This document shows, one piece after another, positions 18,154 through 27,923 of a DNA stretch of 64,000 nt. Position numbers and translations under genes: made by a program. This stretch comes from Bacteroidota bacterium. Lineage in GTDB: Bacteria; Bacteroidota; Ignavibacteria; Kryptoniales; JAKASW01. A model generated the notes under the pieces. It was not told the origin of the DNA. It saw nothing but the letters and a program-made list of their open reading frames with translations, and ran no database searches. The stretch is from positions 62,001 to 126,000 of the forward strand of contig JAKAGT010000012.1 in assembly GCA_021825585.1 (NCBI GenBank). The letters are read 5' to 3'. Position 1 is the first letter of the stretch; each line of letters opens with the position of its first letter.

Positions 18154-19149
18154 TTATTCGGCAAGCCTTTTTCCCGGCACAAGGTAATTCCTGACATAAT
18201 CGGAAACCGCCTCGTCGAGACCCGTTATCGGACTAGTATAACCGGCCCGCCTGATCCTGGAAATGTCCGCGGTGGTACGGTACTGATACTTGTCCCGTAT
18301 CGTTTCGGGCATCTCGACAAACTCAACCTTACTCGGCATACCCAGTCCGTTGAAGATTGCCGAGGCAAGCTTGTTCCAGGTATTCGCTACTCCGCTGCCC
18401 ACATTGAACAATCCCCCAACATTCTTGTTCTCGAGGAAGAAAAGCGTCATGTCGACGGCATCCTTCACATAAATGAAATCTCTGACCTGCTCGCCGTCCC
18501 TGTAATCTTCGCGGTACGATTTGAATAGCTGCATCTTCCCTGTCGTCTTGATTTGCTCGTACGCTTTGGCGACTACGGACCGCATGTCACCCTTGTGATA
18601 TTCATTAGGACCGAAGACGTTGAAATACTTAATCCCCACGATCCTGTCGAAAAGACCGTGCCACAAGGCCCATTTGTCGAAGATCTGTTTTGAATATCCG
18701 TACATATTGAGCGGCATAAAACGGTCGATATGTTTTTCGTCGTCCGCGAATCCCTTGCTTCCGTCGCCGTAAGTTGCAGCGCTTGATGCATATATGAATC
18801 TCGAACCCTCATTGACTGCAACCATCGCAAGCTGCTTGGTATATTCAAAATTGTTCTGGATGAGATATGTCGCGTCACGCTCGACCGTTGAGGAACAAGC
18901 CCCCATGTGTATAATCGCTTCGATCGGTTCCCTGTCGGACCTCAACTTGGCGGCAAGCCTTTGGTTAATGGCGAGACTCAGGAACTCATCTTTTTCCATG
19001 TAGTCATGGAATTTTAGCGGCACAAGATTCTTCCACTTTTCGTCCGTCCCCAGGTTGTCGACCACAAGAATGTCGTCCTTGCCAAGTTGATTCAATCTCC
19101 AAATAATCGCGCTTCCGATAAACCCGGCGCCACCTGTTACAATAATCAT
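18154..19149 (-). CDS. hldD: ADP-L-glycero-D-manno-heptose 6-epimerase
   Basis: 331 residues, a short-chain dehydrogenase/reductase fold. The NAD(P) motif is MIIVTGGAGFIGSAIIWRLN, followed by the family-specific VVDNLGTDEKWKNL. The catalytic Tyr-x-x-x-Lys is in MYGYSKQIFDKW, and DMRSVVAKAYEQI and DYRDGEQVRDFIYVKD are HldD signatures. It epimerizes ADP-D-glycero-D-manno-heptose to the L-glycero form for the lipopolysaccharide inner core, supporting a Gram-negative cell with heptose-containing LPS. It follows dprA by 29 bp on the same strand. Confidence 0.96.
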   Translation of the reverse strand: MIIVTGGAGFIGSAIIWRLNQLGKDDILVVDNLGTDEKWKNLVPLKFHDYMEKDEFLSLAINQRLAAKLRSDREPIEAIIHMGACSSTVERDATYLIQNNFEYTKQLAMVAVNEGSRFIYASSAATYGDGSKGFADDEKHIDRFMPLNMYGYSKQIFDKWALWHGLFDRIVGIKYFNVFGPNEYHKGDMRSVVAKAYEQIKTTGKMQLFKSYREDYRDGEQVRDFIYVKDAVDMTLFFLENKNVGGLFNVGSGVANTWNKLASAIFNGLGMPSKVEFVEMPETIRDKYQYRTTADISRIRRAGYTSPITGLDEAVSDYVRNYLVPGKRLAE

Positions 19150-19178
19150 CGATCTATTCCCTTTAGCTTATAGTTGTC

Positions 19179-20276
19179 TCAATCGCACCTTGTAAAATAC
19201 TTACCGGGAAGCTGTTTGACAACACCTTTCAGCTCCAGGCTCAGGAGCTGGACTAGAAGGTCCGACGTCGTCATTCCCCCTTTTTCCGAAAGCACATCAA
19301 TGTGACAGGGGTCTTCGGTTAAAATATCGTAAACCTTCTGTTCAAAGATCGTAAGCTGCACTTTGAGCTGAAGCTTCGGCTGGACCTTCAGTATCGATTT
19401 GAGTTTGTACCGAAGCTCATCGATTACATCCGAGACATCTTCGACCAGTTTCGCCTGGCCTTCCTTGATCAACTTGTTTGTGCCGCGGCTCTTCTTTTCG
19501 AGTATATTTCCCGGAACGGCAAACACTTCCCTGTTTTGATCGAGTGCCGTCCCCGCAGTTATCATAGCGCCGCCGTTTATGTCCGTCTCGACGAGAATGG
19601 TGCCGAGCGACATCCCGCTGATTATCCTGTTTCTGCGCGGGAAGTTCATCGCATCTGGTTTCGCACCCATGTAATATTCGGACACGAGACAACCGCCCGC
19701 GACTATTTCCTCCGAGAGCCTTCGGTTCTCAGCCGGATAAATGACGTCGACTCCGCTACCCAACACTGCAACAGTCCGCCCGCCTGATCGGACGGCCGCG
19801 GCATGCGCAACCGTGTCGATTCCCCGCGCCAGCCCGGATATGACCGTGATCCCCTGGCTGGCAAGTCCCGAGGCAAACTTCTCGGCTATGCGTCTTCCGT
19901 AAGCGGTGGGATTCCTCGTGCCTACCATCGCAACCGAGTATTTATCCGCGTTCGATATTGTCCCGCGAACGAAAAGGAATACCGGCGGATCGTATATTCT
20001 TTTCAGATTCTCCGGAAAATCCTTGTCCCAGAAAGTGACGATGCGTCCCCCGACCCTGTTCAGTTTCGAGAGCTGGGCCTGTACTTCCTCCTCATATTCG
20101 CCGCGCCCGAGGATTTTCCTTGCAGTGCCCCGGTCAATTCCCTCTACCGCAACCAGATCGCGTTCCCCGGCGCTCAGGACCGATTGTGGATCGCCAAAAT
20201 GACTCACCAATGCCCGAAGCCTTGCGGCGCCGATGCCGGGTACCATCGACAAGCTCAGTAGCGCTCTGACATCCAT
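19179..20276 (-). CDS. dprA: DNA processing protein DprA (Smf)
   Basis: 365 residues. A helix-hairpin-helix-like N-terminus (MVPGIGAARLRALVSHFG) is followed by a Rossmann-like DprA domain with YSVAMVGTRNPTAYGRRIA, ISGLARGIDTVAHAAA, VLGSGVDVIYPAENRRL and NFPRRNRIISGMS. A C-terminal winged-helix-like region follows (about 310-360). It loads RecA onto incoming single-stranded DNA during natural transformation and protects it. No other competence genes are in the window. Confidence 0.96.
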   Translation of the reverse strand: MDVRALLSLSMVPGIGAARLRALVSHFGDPQSVLSAGERDLVAVEGIDRGTARKILGRGEYEEEVQAQLSKLNRVGGRIVTFWDKDFPENLKRIYDPPVFLFVRGTISNADKYSVAMVGTRNPTAYGRRIAEKFASGLASQGITVISGLARGIDTVAHAAAVRSGGRTVAVLGSGVDVIYPAENRRLSEEIVAGGCLVSEYYMGAKPDAMNFPRRNRIISGMSLGTILVETDINGGAMITAGTALDQNREVFAVPGNILEKKSRGTNKLIKEGQAKLVEDVSDVIDELRYKLKSILKVQPKLQLKVQLTIFEQKVYDILTEDPCHIDVLSEKGGMTTSDLLVQLLSLELKGVVKQLPGKYFTRCD

Positions 20277-20298
20277 ACTTAGTCCATGCGGTTTTTGA

Positions 20299-21411
20299 TC
20301 AGCCGATCGGGATGGCTATCGTGAACTTCGTCCCTTTTCCAGGTACAGATTCCACGAAGACTCTGCCGCCGTGGGCTTCGACGACCCGCTTTACTATAGT
20401 CAGCCCGAGCCCTGTTCCCTTCTCCCTGTGCGGCCCGCCGGTTTGCGCCTGTCTGTACCTGTCGAAAATATGCGGAAGCTCCTCGGCAGGCATCCCGATA
20501 CCGGTGTCTTCTACATCCATTGCCGCATAATTTCCATTCAACATCGGAAGTTCGCCGTCGAAATGTTTTACATATGTTCGTACGGTCACCCTTCCGTTCT
20601 TCGGCGTAAATTTAATTGCGTTGCTCAACAGATTTGTGACAGCCTGGTCGATCTTATCGTTGTCAAACTCGCAATTCGGAATGTTTGCGTCTTCATCCAC
20701 TATCAGCTCCAAACCTTTTTCACGTGCAAGCATCTTCAAACGGCCGACAGCGCCTTCCACTACGACATTGAAGTCCCCGGGCTGCTTGCTCAGCTGTACT
20801 TTTCCCGCCTCGAACTTTGCAACGTCCAGGATATCATTTATCAAACCGAGCATTTTATGGGCATTCTTCAGCGCGGTCGCCAGTAAATCCTTCACTTCTT
20901 GAGAGTGGTTATCGAACTCCCCCTTTTCTCCCAACTCGAGTACACCTATGACCACCGACAGCGGACTTCGGAGGTCGTGAACCAGCATCGACTGAAAATC
21001 GGCCTTCAACTGTTCTACCCTGCGTTCCGCCTTGGAAATCCGCAGGATGGAATTGACCCTTGCAATAAGCTCATCCTGCTCGATCGGCTTGGTCAAATAT
21101 TCGTCGGCGCCGAGAGCAAAGCCCTGTTCTATGCTCTTTGCGTCTTTGGAATTCGCGGTAAGAAATATCACGGGGATATCTCTGGTTATCTCGTTCTGGC
21201 GCAGGTGCTTCAGCGTTTCAAAACCATCCATGTCAGGCATCGCGACGTCGAGAATAATAAGATCGGGATGCAGCATGGCGCTTTGCGTCAGGCACTCGGT
21301 CCCGCTGGACGCGGTTACAACGTCAAACCCACGTCGCTTCAATAACCTGTCCAGCAGAATCAGATTGTCCACAGCGTCGTCCACGGCTAGGATTCTTTGT
21401 CGCTCTTCCAT
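20299..21411 (-). CDS. Receiver-histidine kinase hybrid (REC-HisKA-HATPase)
   Basis: 370 residues. The N-terminal receiver domain has an acidic pocket in LAVDDAVDN, phospho-acceptor Asp in LIILDVAMPDMDG and a Lys in YLTKPIEQDE. A HisKA domain follows with His145 in MLVHDLRSPLSVVIG, and an HATPase domain with LLSNAIKFTPKNG, DTGIGMP and GTGLGLTIVKR. There is no membrane or PAS sensor, so its input is probably phosphotransfer to the receiver. Its start overlaps by 25 bp the end of the 1647-residue kinase gene upstream, arguing that the two form one phosphorelay. Confidence 0.93.
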   Translation of the reverse strand: MEERQRILAVDDAVDNLILLDRLLKRRGFDVVTASSGTECLTQSAMLHPDLIILDVAMPDMDGFETLKHLRQNEITRDIPVIFLTANSKDAKSIEQGFALGADEYLTKPIEQDELIARVNSILRISKAERRVEQLKADFQSMLVHDLRSPLSVVIGVLELGEKGEFDNHSQEVKDLLATALKNAHKMLGLINDILDVAKFEAGKVQLSKQPGDFNVVVEGAVGRLKMLAREKGLELIVDEDANIPNCEFDNDKIDQAVTNLLSNAIKFTPKNGRVTVRTYVKHFDGELPMLNGNYAAMDVEDTGIGMPAEELPHIFDRYRQAQTGGPHREKGTGLGLTIVKRVVEAHGGRVFVESVPGKGTKFTIAIPIG

Positions 21412-24400
21412 TTCCTTCTCTGAATGAATTTGTTAACCTCGCGCAGGATGGCCTCTCTCGTCAACCCTTCCTTGCGGACAATGTCCTTAGCATTCGACGT
21501 CAGAGCTGCACGCTCCTCATCTGTCACTTCCTTCGCAGTCAGGACTACGATGGGAATGTCCCTCATTTTCTCGTCACCGTACATCTGCTCAACGACGTCG
21601 AATCCGTCCGTGCCGGGCATCAGCAGGTCAAGGAAGACAAGTGATGGCGCCGTCCTGCGAAGGAGGTTCATGGCCTCAGCCCCGTTTTGCGCCGTGAGAA
21701 TTTTGAACCTGCTCTTCTCAAGGAGATTCTGGAGGAACGCGGTAAACTCCACGTTGTCATCGACTACGAGTATCTCTCCGCCGGCTGTACCGGTGTACTT
21801 CCGTACCACGGAGACTATTCTCTCGGCCTCTACGGGCTTAACGAGATAAGACTCTGCTCCGAGTGAAATCGCAAGAGCCTTATTATCCACGACGGAATGA
21901 ATGATGACGGGGATGTTCTTCAATTCTTCGTCTGATTTCAGTTCCTGCAGTATCTGCCACCCGTCTTTCCTGGACATCATAATGTCAAGTATGACAAGAA
22001 TCGGCCTGTAGCTCCTGATCGTGCCGATAGCCTCCTGGGAATCGCTCACCCCCAGGAATTCAAAGCCCTCTGCTACCAGGTAGTTTTTCAGAAGCAGGAG
22101 TACTTCCCGGTCGTCATCGACACATATCACCAGGTTGTTCGACCCGGGTGACATGGCAGGCAACGGCGGGGCCGGAATTTCCAACCGCACCTTTTCATCT
22201 TCAACCGGTCGATAGACTCTCGGGAGTGTCAATATGAATGTAGATCCCTCGCCTATCACGCTCTGGACTGCCAGATCGCCGCCGAGCAACTTGGCCAGCC
22301 TGCGTGATATCGTGAGTCCGAGTCCGGTTCCCCCGTGCTTTCGCGTGTTCGATCCGTCTACCTGTCTGAACTCCTCAAAGACAACCCTTGTATAATCCGA
22401 CGGGATCCCTGGCCCGGTATCTTCGACGGCCACGGACACGGCATTCCCGTCGGGGGTTTTTGCAGTAACTCTGATCTGGCCGGCGTCGGTGAATTTCGCG
22501 GCGTTGCTCAGCAGATTTAGAACTATTTGTTTTATCCGCGCCGGATCGGAGAATACACCCGGCATGTCCGGTTCGATTTCCATTGTCAGCCTTACCGGCT
22601 TGTCGGACAACAACGGTTCGATGGTGGCAATCGCGTCCTTCAAGACATCGCCTATCTCGAACACTTCCGGAGTGATCGTGAGTTTCCCGGCCTCGATCTT
22701 CGACAAATCGAGAACATCACTTATCAAGGCGAGAAGGTTCTTCGCGTTGCGAAGGACGATCTCAAGTCCCTCTTTCTGCTCTTCAGTAGGCGGCTGAACA
22801 TCGTCTGTCAGGATCAGGTTCGTGAATCCGATTATGGAATTAAGTGGGGTCCGAAGTTCGTGACTCATATTTGCGAGGAATTGACTCTTGAGCCTGCTCG
22901 CCTCTTCAAGCTGCTGGTTCACAAGGACCAGTTGCGCATTCGCTTCTTCAACCCATATCTTCGACATTCGGAGCTGTTCGTTGTAATCTTCAAGCTTCTG
23001 TGATTTATCGAAAATATCGGCGTATAAATAGGCGTTCTCAAGCGCTGCCCCAACCACACGGGAAACCATCAGGAAGAATTCCTTATCTGTTTCGACCAGC
23101 TCGACCTTCTCCCTGGATGCAACCAGCAGAAGCCCCTGCAGCTCCTTTCTTCCGATAATGGGAACGATAACCAACGAATGCATGAGCTCCTGACGCAAAG
23201 CCTTGAAGAGATCCGGTTGTTGGGCAGCCCGGGAAATCTCGGAAACCAGGACAGGTTCTCCGCGGACTATTGCCTCGGCAAAAACTCCTTCGCCCGGCGC
23301 AAGAATCCTCACCCTATTGTCTTCCGCGAACGACGAACTGAAACCGAGCGAAGCGGACAAGACTAGTTGCGCCGACTCACGGGCAGAAAGGTATATCGCA
23401 GCAGAGGCGACGTCATCGTAGTCCATCAGGATGGCAAGACTCTTGTTCAAGATCTCGACCACATCGAGTGCGTCTTTGACCGCCAGCGCCGTCCTGTTGA
23501 TTACAGAAAGCCTTCTGTTCTGTTTCCTGATGGCGGATTCGCCCTTCTTCTGCTCAGTCACGTCCCTGTTAATGAACACTCTTCCGGTAGGACCGCCGTC
23601 GGAGCTTCTGACCAGCGCTATCGAAGAGTCGATATATAGCCGGCGTCCGTCTTTCGAGTAGTTAACGGCCTCACCCCGCCACAGGCCCTTGTTTCCCAGC
23701 TCAATCCGCATCCCTTCAGGCGATATTTTGCTGAAGCCGAACGGGATAACGTTCTCAAGAGGCAATCCGAGAACTTCGTCTTCCTTCCAGCCATACAACC
23801 TCTCCGCAGCCGGATTCCATGACGTGATCGTACCATCCTGGTCCGAAGCAATTATCGCATCGTTCACTTCTCCGAGCAGCATGGCCTGATAGGCAATCCT
23901 CTCCTCGCTCAATTTCCTCTCGGTGATGTCGGTGAATATGGCGACAGCTCCGTTGGAATCTCCGCTCGCTTCCAGGAGAGGCGCGGAGCTTATGGAAAGG
24001 ATCCTGTCTTTCCCATGGCGAGTAATTGTAAACTCAAAGTTGTGGACGCTCTTTCCTTCCATCGCCGACAGCTTTATCGGATTCTCTTCGTCCGGGAGCC
24101 GTGTGCCATCCAGCTTCCTCATGTTGAGCGCTTCTGCGTACTCTTCAAACCCAACCCCGAGAATCTCCCTTATACCGAAGATTTCTTTACCCCCTTCGTT
24201 CATCAGAAGTATTCTTCCCTGCTTGTCTACAAGGGCTATTCCTTCAGCGGCACTTGAGAAAATCTTCTCAAGCTGATCGGACTGGCTGGTAATCCTCGCT
24301 GCCAGGTTCAGTCTCTGCATGCCGGCCGCCAGCTCGGAAGCCGCTACATCGACCATTTCCACCTCGTATTTCAGGTTACCCGAAGGCGCAACGGACACGT

Positions 24401-26330
24401 ACTGCAGCACTCCGACAGCCTGCCCCGAACTGACAAGCGGGATGCTCACCAGCCCCTTTGCACCCCTGAAAGCAGGCTTGTCTTTCAAGTCCGCATACTC
24501 CGTTGCGGACAGCGATTCTGAGAGTGCGGGCCTGAGCGTATTCACGGCCCGCAGGGCATCGGATTCAAGTTCAAGTCTTCGGTGAAGGGGGACCACATTT
24601 TCCCCATCTCCCAAATTGGAATGAGCTATAACCTCGAGCGTCCTCATCTCTTCTTCATAAACATGCAATACAATCAGCGGAGCATTGATAGTCTCTGAAA
24701 GCAAATCTACCGCAGACCGGGCCAGGTCGCTGATCTTACCGCTGGTAATTGCGAGTTGGGCCATCCTGTAACCGCACTCTTTTCTCTTTTCCTCCCATTT
24801 CTTCTCGGTTATGTCTTCGCAAATGCCGACGAGTGCGATTACGCTTCCTTCCGAATCTTTGATGGAGCTCGCATTGAGATATATATAATAATCGGTGCCG
24901 TCTTTCCGCCGGTTCAGGACTTCGCCTTTCCAAATCCCGTTGTGCATGGTCTGGATATAGATATCACGCGCATTCGTATAGCCGAAGGCCGGCGACACGA
25001 GCCCCCAGAGGTTGCCGCCCGGCAGATCGTTCAGCGTGTAACCGAAGAGCTGTTCGGCGGCTGAATTCATGAATGTGATATAACCCTGTGGGTCGGTCAG
25101 GGTTATCGCCTGACCGGTGTTTTCGACGGCTGCGCTCAGCACCTTGTTGCGGTGCTCCAGCTCGGTCCTCCTCGTAATGTCGCGGAAAATCGTTATCCTT
25201 CCCCTTCTCTTGCCTTCGATTACAATCCGCGTAGAATTGAGCAAGGTTTCCTTCTTCTGTCCGCGTTTCGTCAGCACCCGCAGCTGGTACTCATTCTTCA
25301 CCCCCTGGTCCACCTGCCGGCCATACTCCTCAACTCTTTCCCGATCAGCAGGATCGTAGAGCTCGAGGAAATGCCTCCCTTTCATATCGGACAGACCGTA
25401 GCCGAAATCTTTCTCAAAGGCGGGGTTGACATATACCGTCAATCCGTTCTCATCCACAATCCTCACCGGATCGGGGACCTCCTCGAGATACTGCTGGTAT
25501 TTTTGCAGTTCCTCATTTGCTTTCTTCAGGTTCGCAGAACTGTGTACATACTCGCCGAATATCTCACCCACATCCACAAGGCTTCCTAATGCGCCGACTG
25601 CATAAGCCACCAGTGTCAACCCGATGCGGCTTGCCGATGGCGCATCGGTGAGCGTCACGGAAAAGGAGCCGATGAATTCTGCAGCGGCGAGGAGGAATAA
25701 CGTAATCGTTATGGTATAATTGAAGAGCGTCGGATTGGTCAGATAGTTTCGGCCGGTCCCCACGAACGAGATGACAAACAAGCCCGAAGCTATCAAGGCG
25801 AGCGAATGGGAACTGAGTGCCAGAATCGTACCGCCGTTCTGAACTCCGCCTCGCAGCGTTAAGACGAGTAAAGACACGAGGACGGCCGCAATTACGACGC
25901 CGACTAATACATCCACAACGCTGGAATCCTGCCCGGGATGGAGCCACACAATCAAAGTACCAACGGCCAGTATGATGCCGAGCAAGAGCCGCCCTCCCTC
26001 CCATGCCAGGAGCTGGAAAGCAAAAGCCTGTTCCGCTACGCCGAAAATCCCTATATCCGATACAACGATGCCTGCAATTCTAATGAACCCACCGACGAGA
26101 AACGCGAACGCGACAAATTGAAGAAGCCTCTCCCTGTGCACGATGAAGCGCGAGAAGGCAAAAAGGGATATCGCCACCGAAATCATGTTTGTAATGAACA
26201 CAGAATCGATGAACAGCCCTGAAGTCACCGTAGCATGGAGGGCACGTGCAAGCAACAGAACGATGACGACAAACGACCCAGCCCCGGCTACACCAAGGCT
26301 TAAGGAAAGGAGACGTTTACTTTTTTCCAA
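21387..26330 (-). CDS. Giant membrane hybrid histidine kinase (7TM-like/PAS/GAF/HisKA/HATPase/REC-REC)
   Basis: 1647 residues. About eight hydrophobic helices form an N-terminal membrane sensor (residues ~10-260). Next come PAS domains near 285-395 and 405-520, a GAF domain ~530-690, PAS domains ~700-815 and 820-940, a second GAF ~960-1105 and a coiled coil. The HisKA domain has His1157 in NMSHELRTPLNSIIGF and the HATPase has LLSNAAKFTD, DTGPGIP and GTGLGLTISRR. Two receivers end the protein, with VCVDDD/LDIMM/LVKP and LVVDDN/LDLLMPG; the second lacks the usual KP lysine context (IVRKEGL). It likely integrates several redox or small-molecule inputs. The receiver-kinase at 20299 is the probable downstream partner. 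Confidence 0.93.
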   Translation of the reverse strand: MEKSKRLLSLSLGVAGAGSFVVIVLLLARALHATVTSGLFIDSVFITNMISVAISLFAFSRFIVHRERLLQFVAFAFLVGGFIRIAGIVVSDIGIFGVAEQAFAFQLLAWEGGRLLLGIILAVGTLIVWLHPGQDSSVVDVLVGVVIAAVLVSLLVLTLRGGVQNGGTILALSSHSLALIASGLFVISFVGTGRNYLTNPTLFNYTITITLFLLAAAEFIGSFSVTLTDAPSASRIGLTLVAYAVGALGSLVDVGEIFGEYVHSSANLKKANEELQKYQQYLEEVPDPVRIVDENGLTVYVNPAFEKDFGYGLSDMKGRHFLELYDPADRERVEEYGRQVDQGVKNEYQLRVLTKRGQKKETLLNSTRIVIEGKRRGRITIFRDITRRTELEHRNKVLSAAVENTGQAITLTDPQGYITFMNSAAEQLFGYTLNDLPGGNLWGLVSPAFGYTNARDIYIQTMHNGIWKGEVLNRRKDGTDYYIYLNASSIKDSEGSVIALVGICEDITEKKWEEKRKECGYRMAQLAITSGKISDLARSAVDLLSETINAPLIVLHVYEEEMRTLEVIAHSNLGDGENVVPLHRRLELESDALRAVNTLRPALSESLSATEYADLKDKPAFRGAKGLVSIPLVSSGQAVGVLQYVSVAPSGNLKYEVEMVDVAASELAAGMQRLNLAARITSQSDQLEKIFSSAAEGIALVDKQGRILLMNEGGKEIFGIREILGVGFEEYAEALNMRKLDGTRLPDEENPIKLSAMEGKSVHNFEFTITRHGKDRILSISSAPLLEASGDSNGAVAIFTDITERKLSEERIAYQAMLLGEVNDAIIASDQDGTITSWNPAAERLYGWKEDEVLGLPLENVIPFGFSKISPEGMRIELGNKGLWRGEAVNYSKDGRRLYIDSSIALVRSSDGGPTGRVFINRDVTEQKKGESAIRKQNRRLSVINRTALAVKDALDVVEILNKSLAILMDYDDVASAAIYLSARESAQLVLSASLGFSSSFAEDNRVRILAPGEGVFAEAIVRGEPVLVSEISRAAQQPDLFKALRQELMHSLVIVPIIGRKELQGLLLVASREKVELVETDKEFFLMVSRVVGAALENAYLYADIFDKSQKLEDYNEQLRMSKIWVEEANAQLVLVNQQLEEASRLKSQFLANMSHELRTPLNSIIGFTNLILTDDVQPPTEEQKEGLEIVLRNAKNLLALISDVLDLSKIEAGKLTITPEVFEIGDVLKDAIATIEPLLSDKPVRLTMEIEPDMPGVFSDPARIKQIVLNLLSNAAKFTDAGQIRVTAKTPDGNAVSVAVEDTGPGIPSDYTRVVFEEFRQVDGSNTRKHGGTGLGLTISRRLAKLLGGDLAVQSVIGEGSTFILTLPRVYRPVEDEKVRLEIPAPPLPAMSPGSNNLVICVDDDREVLLLLKNYLVAEGFEFLGVSDSQEAIGTIRSYRPILVILDIMMSRKDGWQILQELKSDEELKNIPVIIHSVVDNKALAISLGAESYLVKPVEAERIVSVVRKYTGTAGGEILVVDDNVEFTAFLQNLLEKSRFKILTAQNGAEAMNLLRRTAPSLVFLDLLMPGTDGFDVVEQMYGDEKMRDIPIVVLTAKEVTDEERAALTSNAKDIVRKEGLTREAILREVNKFIQRRKWKSDKES

Positions 26331-26448
26331 TGATCTCTCCGGAACTTCCGAGGCTATTCGCTGCGACAGGATTGAAAAGACAAATGATCTTCAATCGACT
26401 CCCTGAAATGCGTAAATCAAAAGGGCCTTATGAGGTATCCGTCCGCCA

Positions 26449-26550
26449 TCACTGCACAGCTTCAATTGAAGCTGTCTCCATGATTGCTTCCTTCGACAGC
26501 TTCGCGACGGCCGTCCGATCGTCCTCCGCAATCAGGAGGAATCTCTTCAT
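26449..26550 (-). CDS. Possible 33-residue ORF coupled to the mutase gene
   Basis: An ATG at 26550 overlaps the stop of the GlmM-like gene (ATGA arrangement) and opens a 33-residue frame beginning MKRFLLIAEDDRTAVAKLSK and ending at TGA 26449. The opening resembles the first strand of a receiver domain (LLIAEDD), but the frame is far too short for one. It may be a real small protein, a truncated receiver or chance. A 20-bp perfect palindrome lies within its 3' part. Confidence 0.3.
   Translation of the reverse strand: MKRFLLIAEDDRTAVAKLSKEAIMETASIEAVQ
26456..26475. repeat. Perfect 20-bp palindrome
   Basis: ACAGCTTCAATTGAAGCTGT is its own reverse complement. It lies between the mutase gene and the giant kinase gene, about 130 bp upstream of the kinase start, so it could be an operator for the kinase. 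Confidence 0.45.
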
Positions 26551-27923
26551 CGCCGTTTTCGGACTCTGGCGACCTTCTGCACAAATCTAACAACCTCCAG
26601 GGCGTGGGATTCCGCCTCCGCCTGCGAGGCGGCCTCTGCAATAACCCTGATTATGGGCTCCGTATTCGACTTTCTCAGATGAATCCAGTAATCCGGTGCG
26701 TCGATCTTCAGCCCATCATCTGTGTTCAACTTAAAACTGGAATACTCCTTCTTGATTGCGCCGATTATCTTGTCCGGGCTCTTCTTGTCCAAATCTATTC
26801 GCTTTTTCACGATTTCGAACTTCGGAAGTGAGTCCTTCAATTCAGAAAGTGTCCCGCCGAATTCAAGGAGATGTTGCAGCGTGATGACGATTCCAACCAG
26901 CGCGTCCCTGCCGCAGTGCACTTCGGGCAGTATGACACCACCGCTCCCCTCACCGCCGACGACAGCTCCCACTTCTTTCATCTTTTTTACGACGTTTATT
27001 TCTCCAACCGCAGATCGATAGACCTTTCCGCCCAGCTTGCTCGCTATCTCATCCACCGCCCGTGTGGTCGACAAATTTACGGCGGCGATCCTCTTTTCTT
27101 CGGGTGTCTTCCTGAAAATGAAGGCCAGCGCCTGGGCAATCGTGTATTCCTCGCTGAAAGGCTCACCCTTCTCGGTAATCAGGACGAGGCGGTCAACATC
27201 CGGATCCACGACAATGCCCAGGTCAGCCTTCTCTTTCCTGACCCTCTCCATGACCGCTCCGAGATTTTCCGGAATAGGCTCGGGGCGGCGCGTGAACCTT
27301 CCGGTTGCGTCACAATCCATCTTGGTCACCTGGCAGCCCAGTTCATGCAGCAGCTCCGGTATAACTACCGACCCTGCCGCATTCGTGCAATCGACGACGA
27401 CCTTGAAGTGCCTTCTGCGGATCGCTTCGACATCGACTGTCCTGATTGCAAGGACACGTCTCACGTGGTCGCGCAGGAAGAAATCGCTGTGCTCGATAGT
27501 CCCCACCGATTCATGCCCCGCATATTCGCCCTTCTGTCCGAGGAATTTCCACATTTTTTTATTTTCCTCGGCATCGAGAAACACCCCTTCGCCGTTGATG
27601 AATTTCATCCCGTTCCATTCCATCGGATTGTGGCTTGCGGTGACGGCTACGCCGCCTGCAGCGTCCGAATGCTCCGCGGCCAGCTGAACCGTCGGAGTCG
27701 GACAGATCCCGATGTCAACGACATCGCATCCGTTTGCCGCCAGCGTCCCGACCAGAATATCCGTGAGCATCCCACCGTGATATCTTCCGTCTCTTCCGAC
27801 CACTATCTTCTTGCGTTTCGTGTACTTGGCAAATGCGTTCCCGTATTCTATCACCGTCTCCGGCGTCAGCGAATCGCCAACGACACCGCGCAGCCCGGAG
27901 ATGCTCACCATCAGCTTGCTCAT
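26547..27923 (-). CDS. glmM: Phosphohexomutase, probably phosphoglucosamine mutase (GlmM-like)
   Basis: 458 residues with the four-domain alpha-D-phosphohexomutase layout. The phosphoserine loop is VTASHNPMEWNGMKF, the metal loop DPDVDRLVLI, the sugar loop GGEGSGGVILPEVHCGRDA and the phosphate loop RKSNTEPIIRVIAEA. The sugar loop differs from classical GlmM (GGEQSGH), so phosphomannomutase/phosphoglucomutase activity is possible. It most likely converts glucosamine 6-phosphate to the 1-phosphate for peptidoglycan and LPS. Its ATG overlaps the stop of the acetyltransferase gene (ATGA), within the birA-coaX operon. Confidence 0.85.
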   Translation of the reverse strand: MSKLMVSISGLRGVVGDSLTPETVIEYGNAFAKYTKRKKIVVGRDGRYHGGMLTDILVGTLAANGCDVVDIGICPTPTVQLAAEHSDAAGGVAVTASHNPMEWNGMKFINGEGVFLDAEENKKMWKFLGQKGEYAGHESVGTIEHSDFFLRDHVRRVLAIRTVDVEAIRRRHFKVVVDCTNAAGSVVIPELLHELGCQVTKMDCDATGRFTRRPEPIPENLGAVMERVRKEKADLGIVVDPDVDRLVLITEKGEPFSEEYTIAQALAFIFRKTPEEKRIAAVNLSTTRAVDEIASKLGGKVYRSAVGEINVVKKMKEVGAVVGGEGSGGVILPEVHCGRDALVGIVITLQHLLEFGGTLSELKDSLPKFEIVKKRIDLDKKSPDKIIGAIKKEYSSFKLNTDDGLKIDAPDYWIHLRKSNTEPIIRVIAEAASQAEAESHALEVVRFVQKVARVRKRR

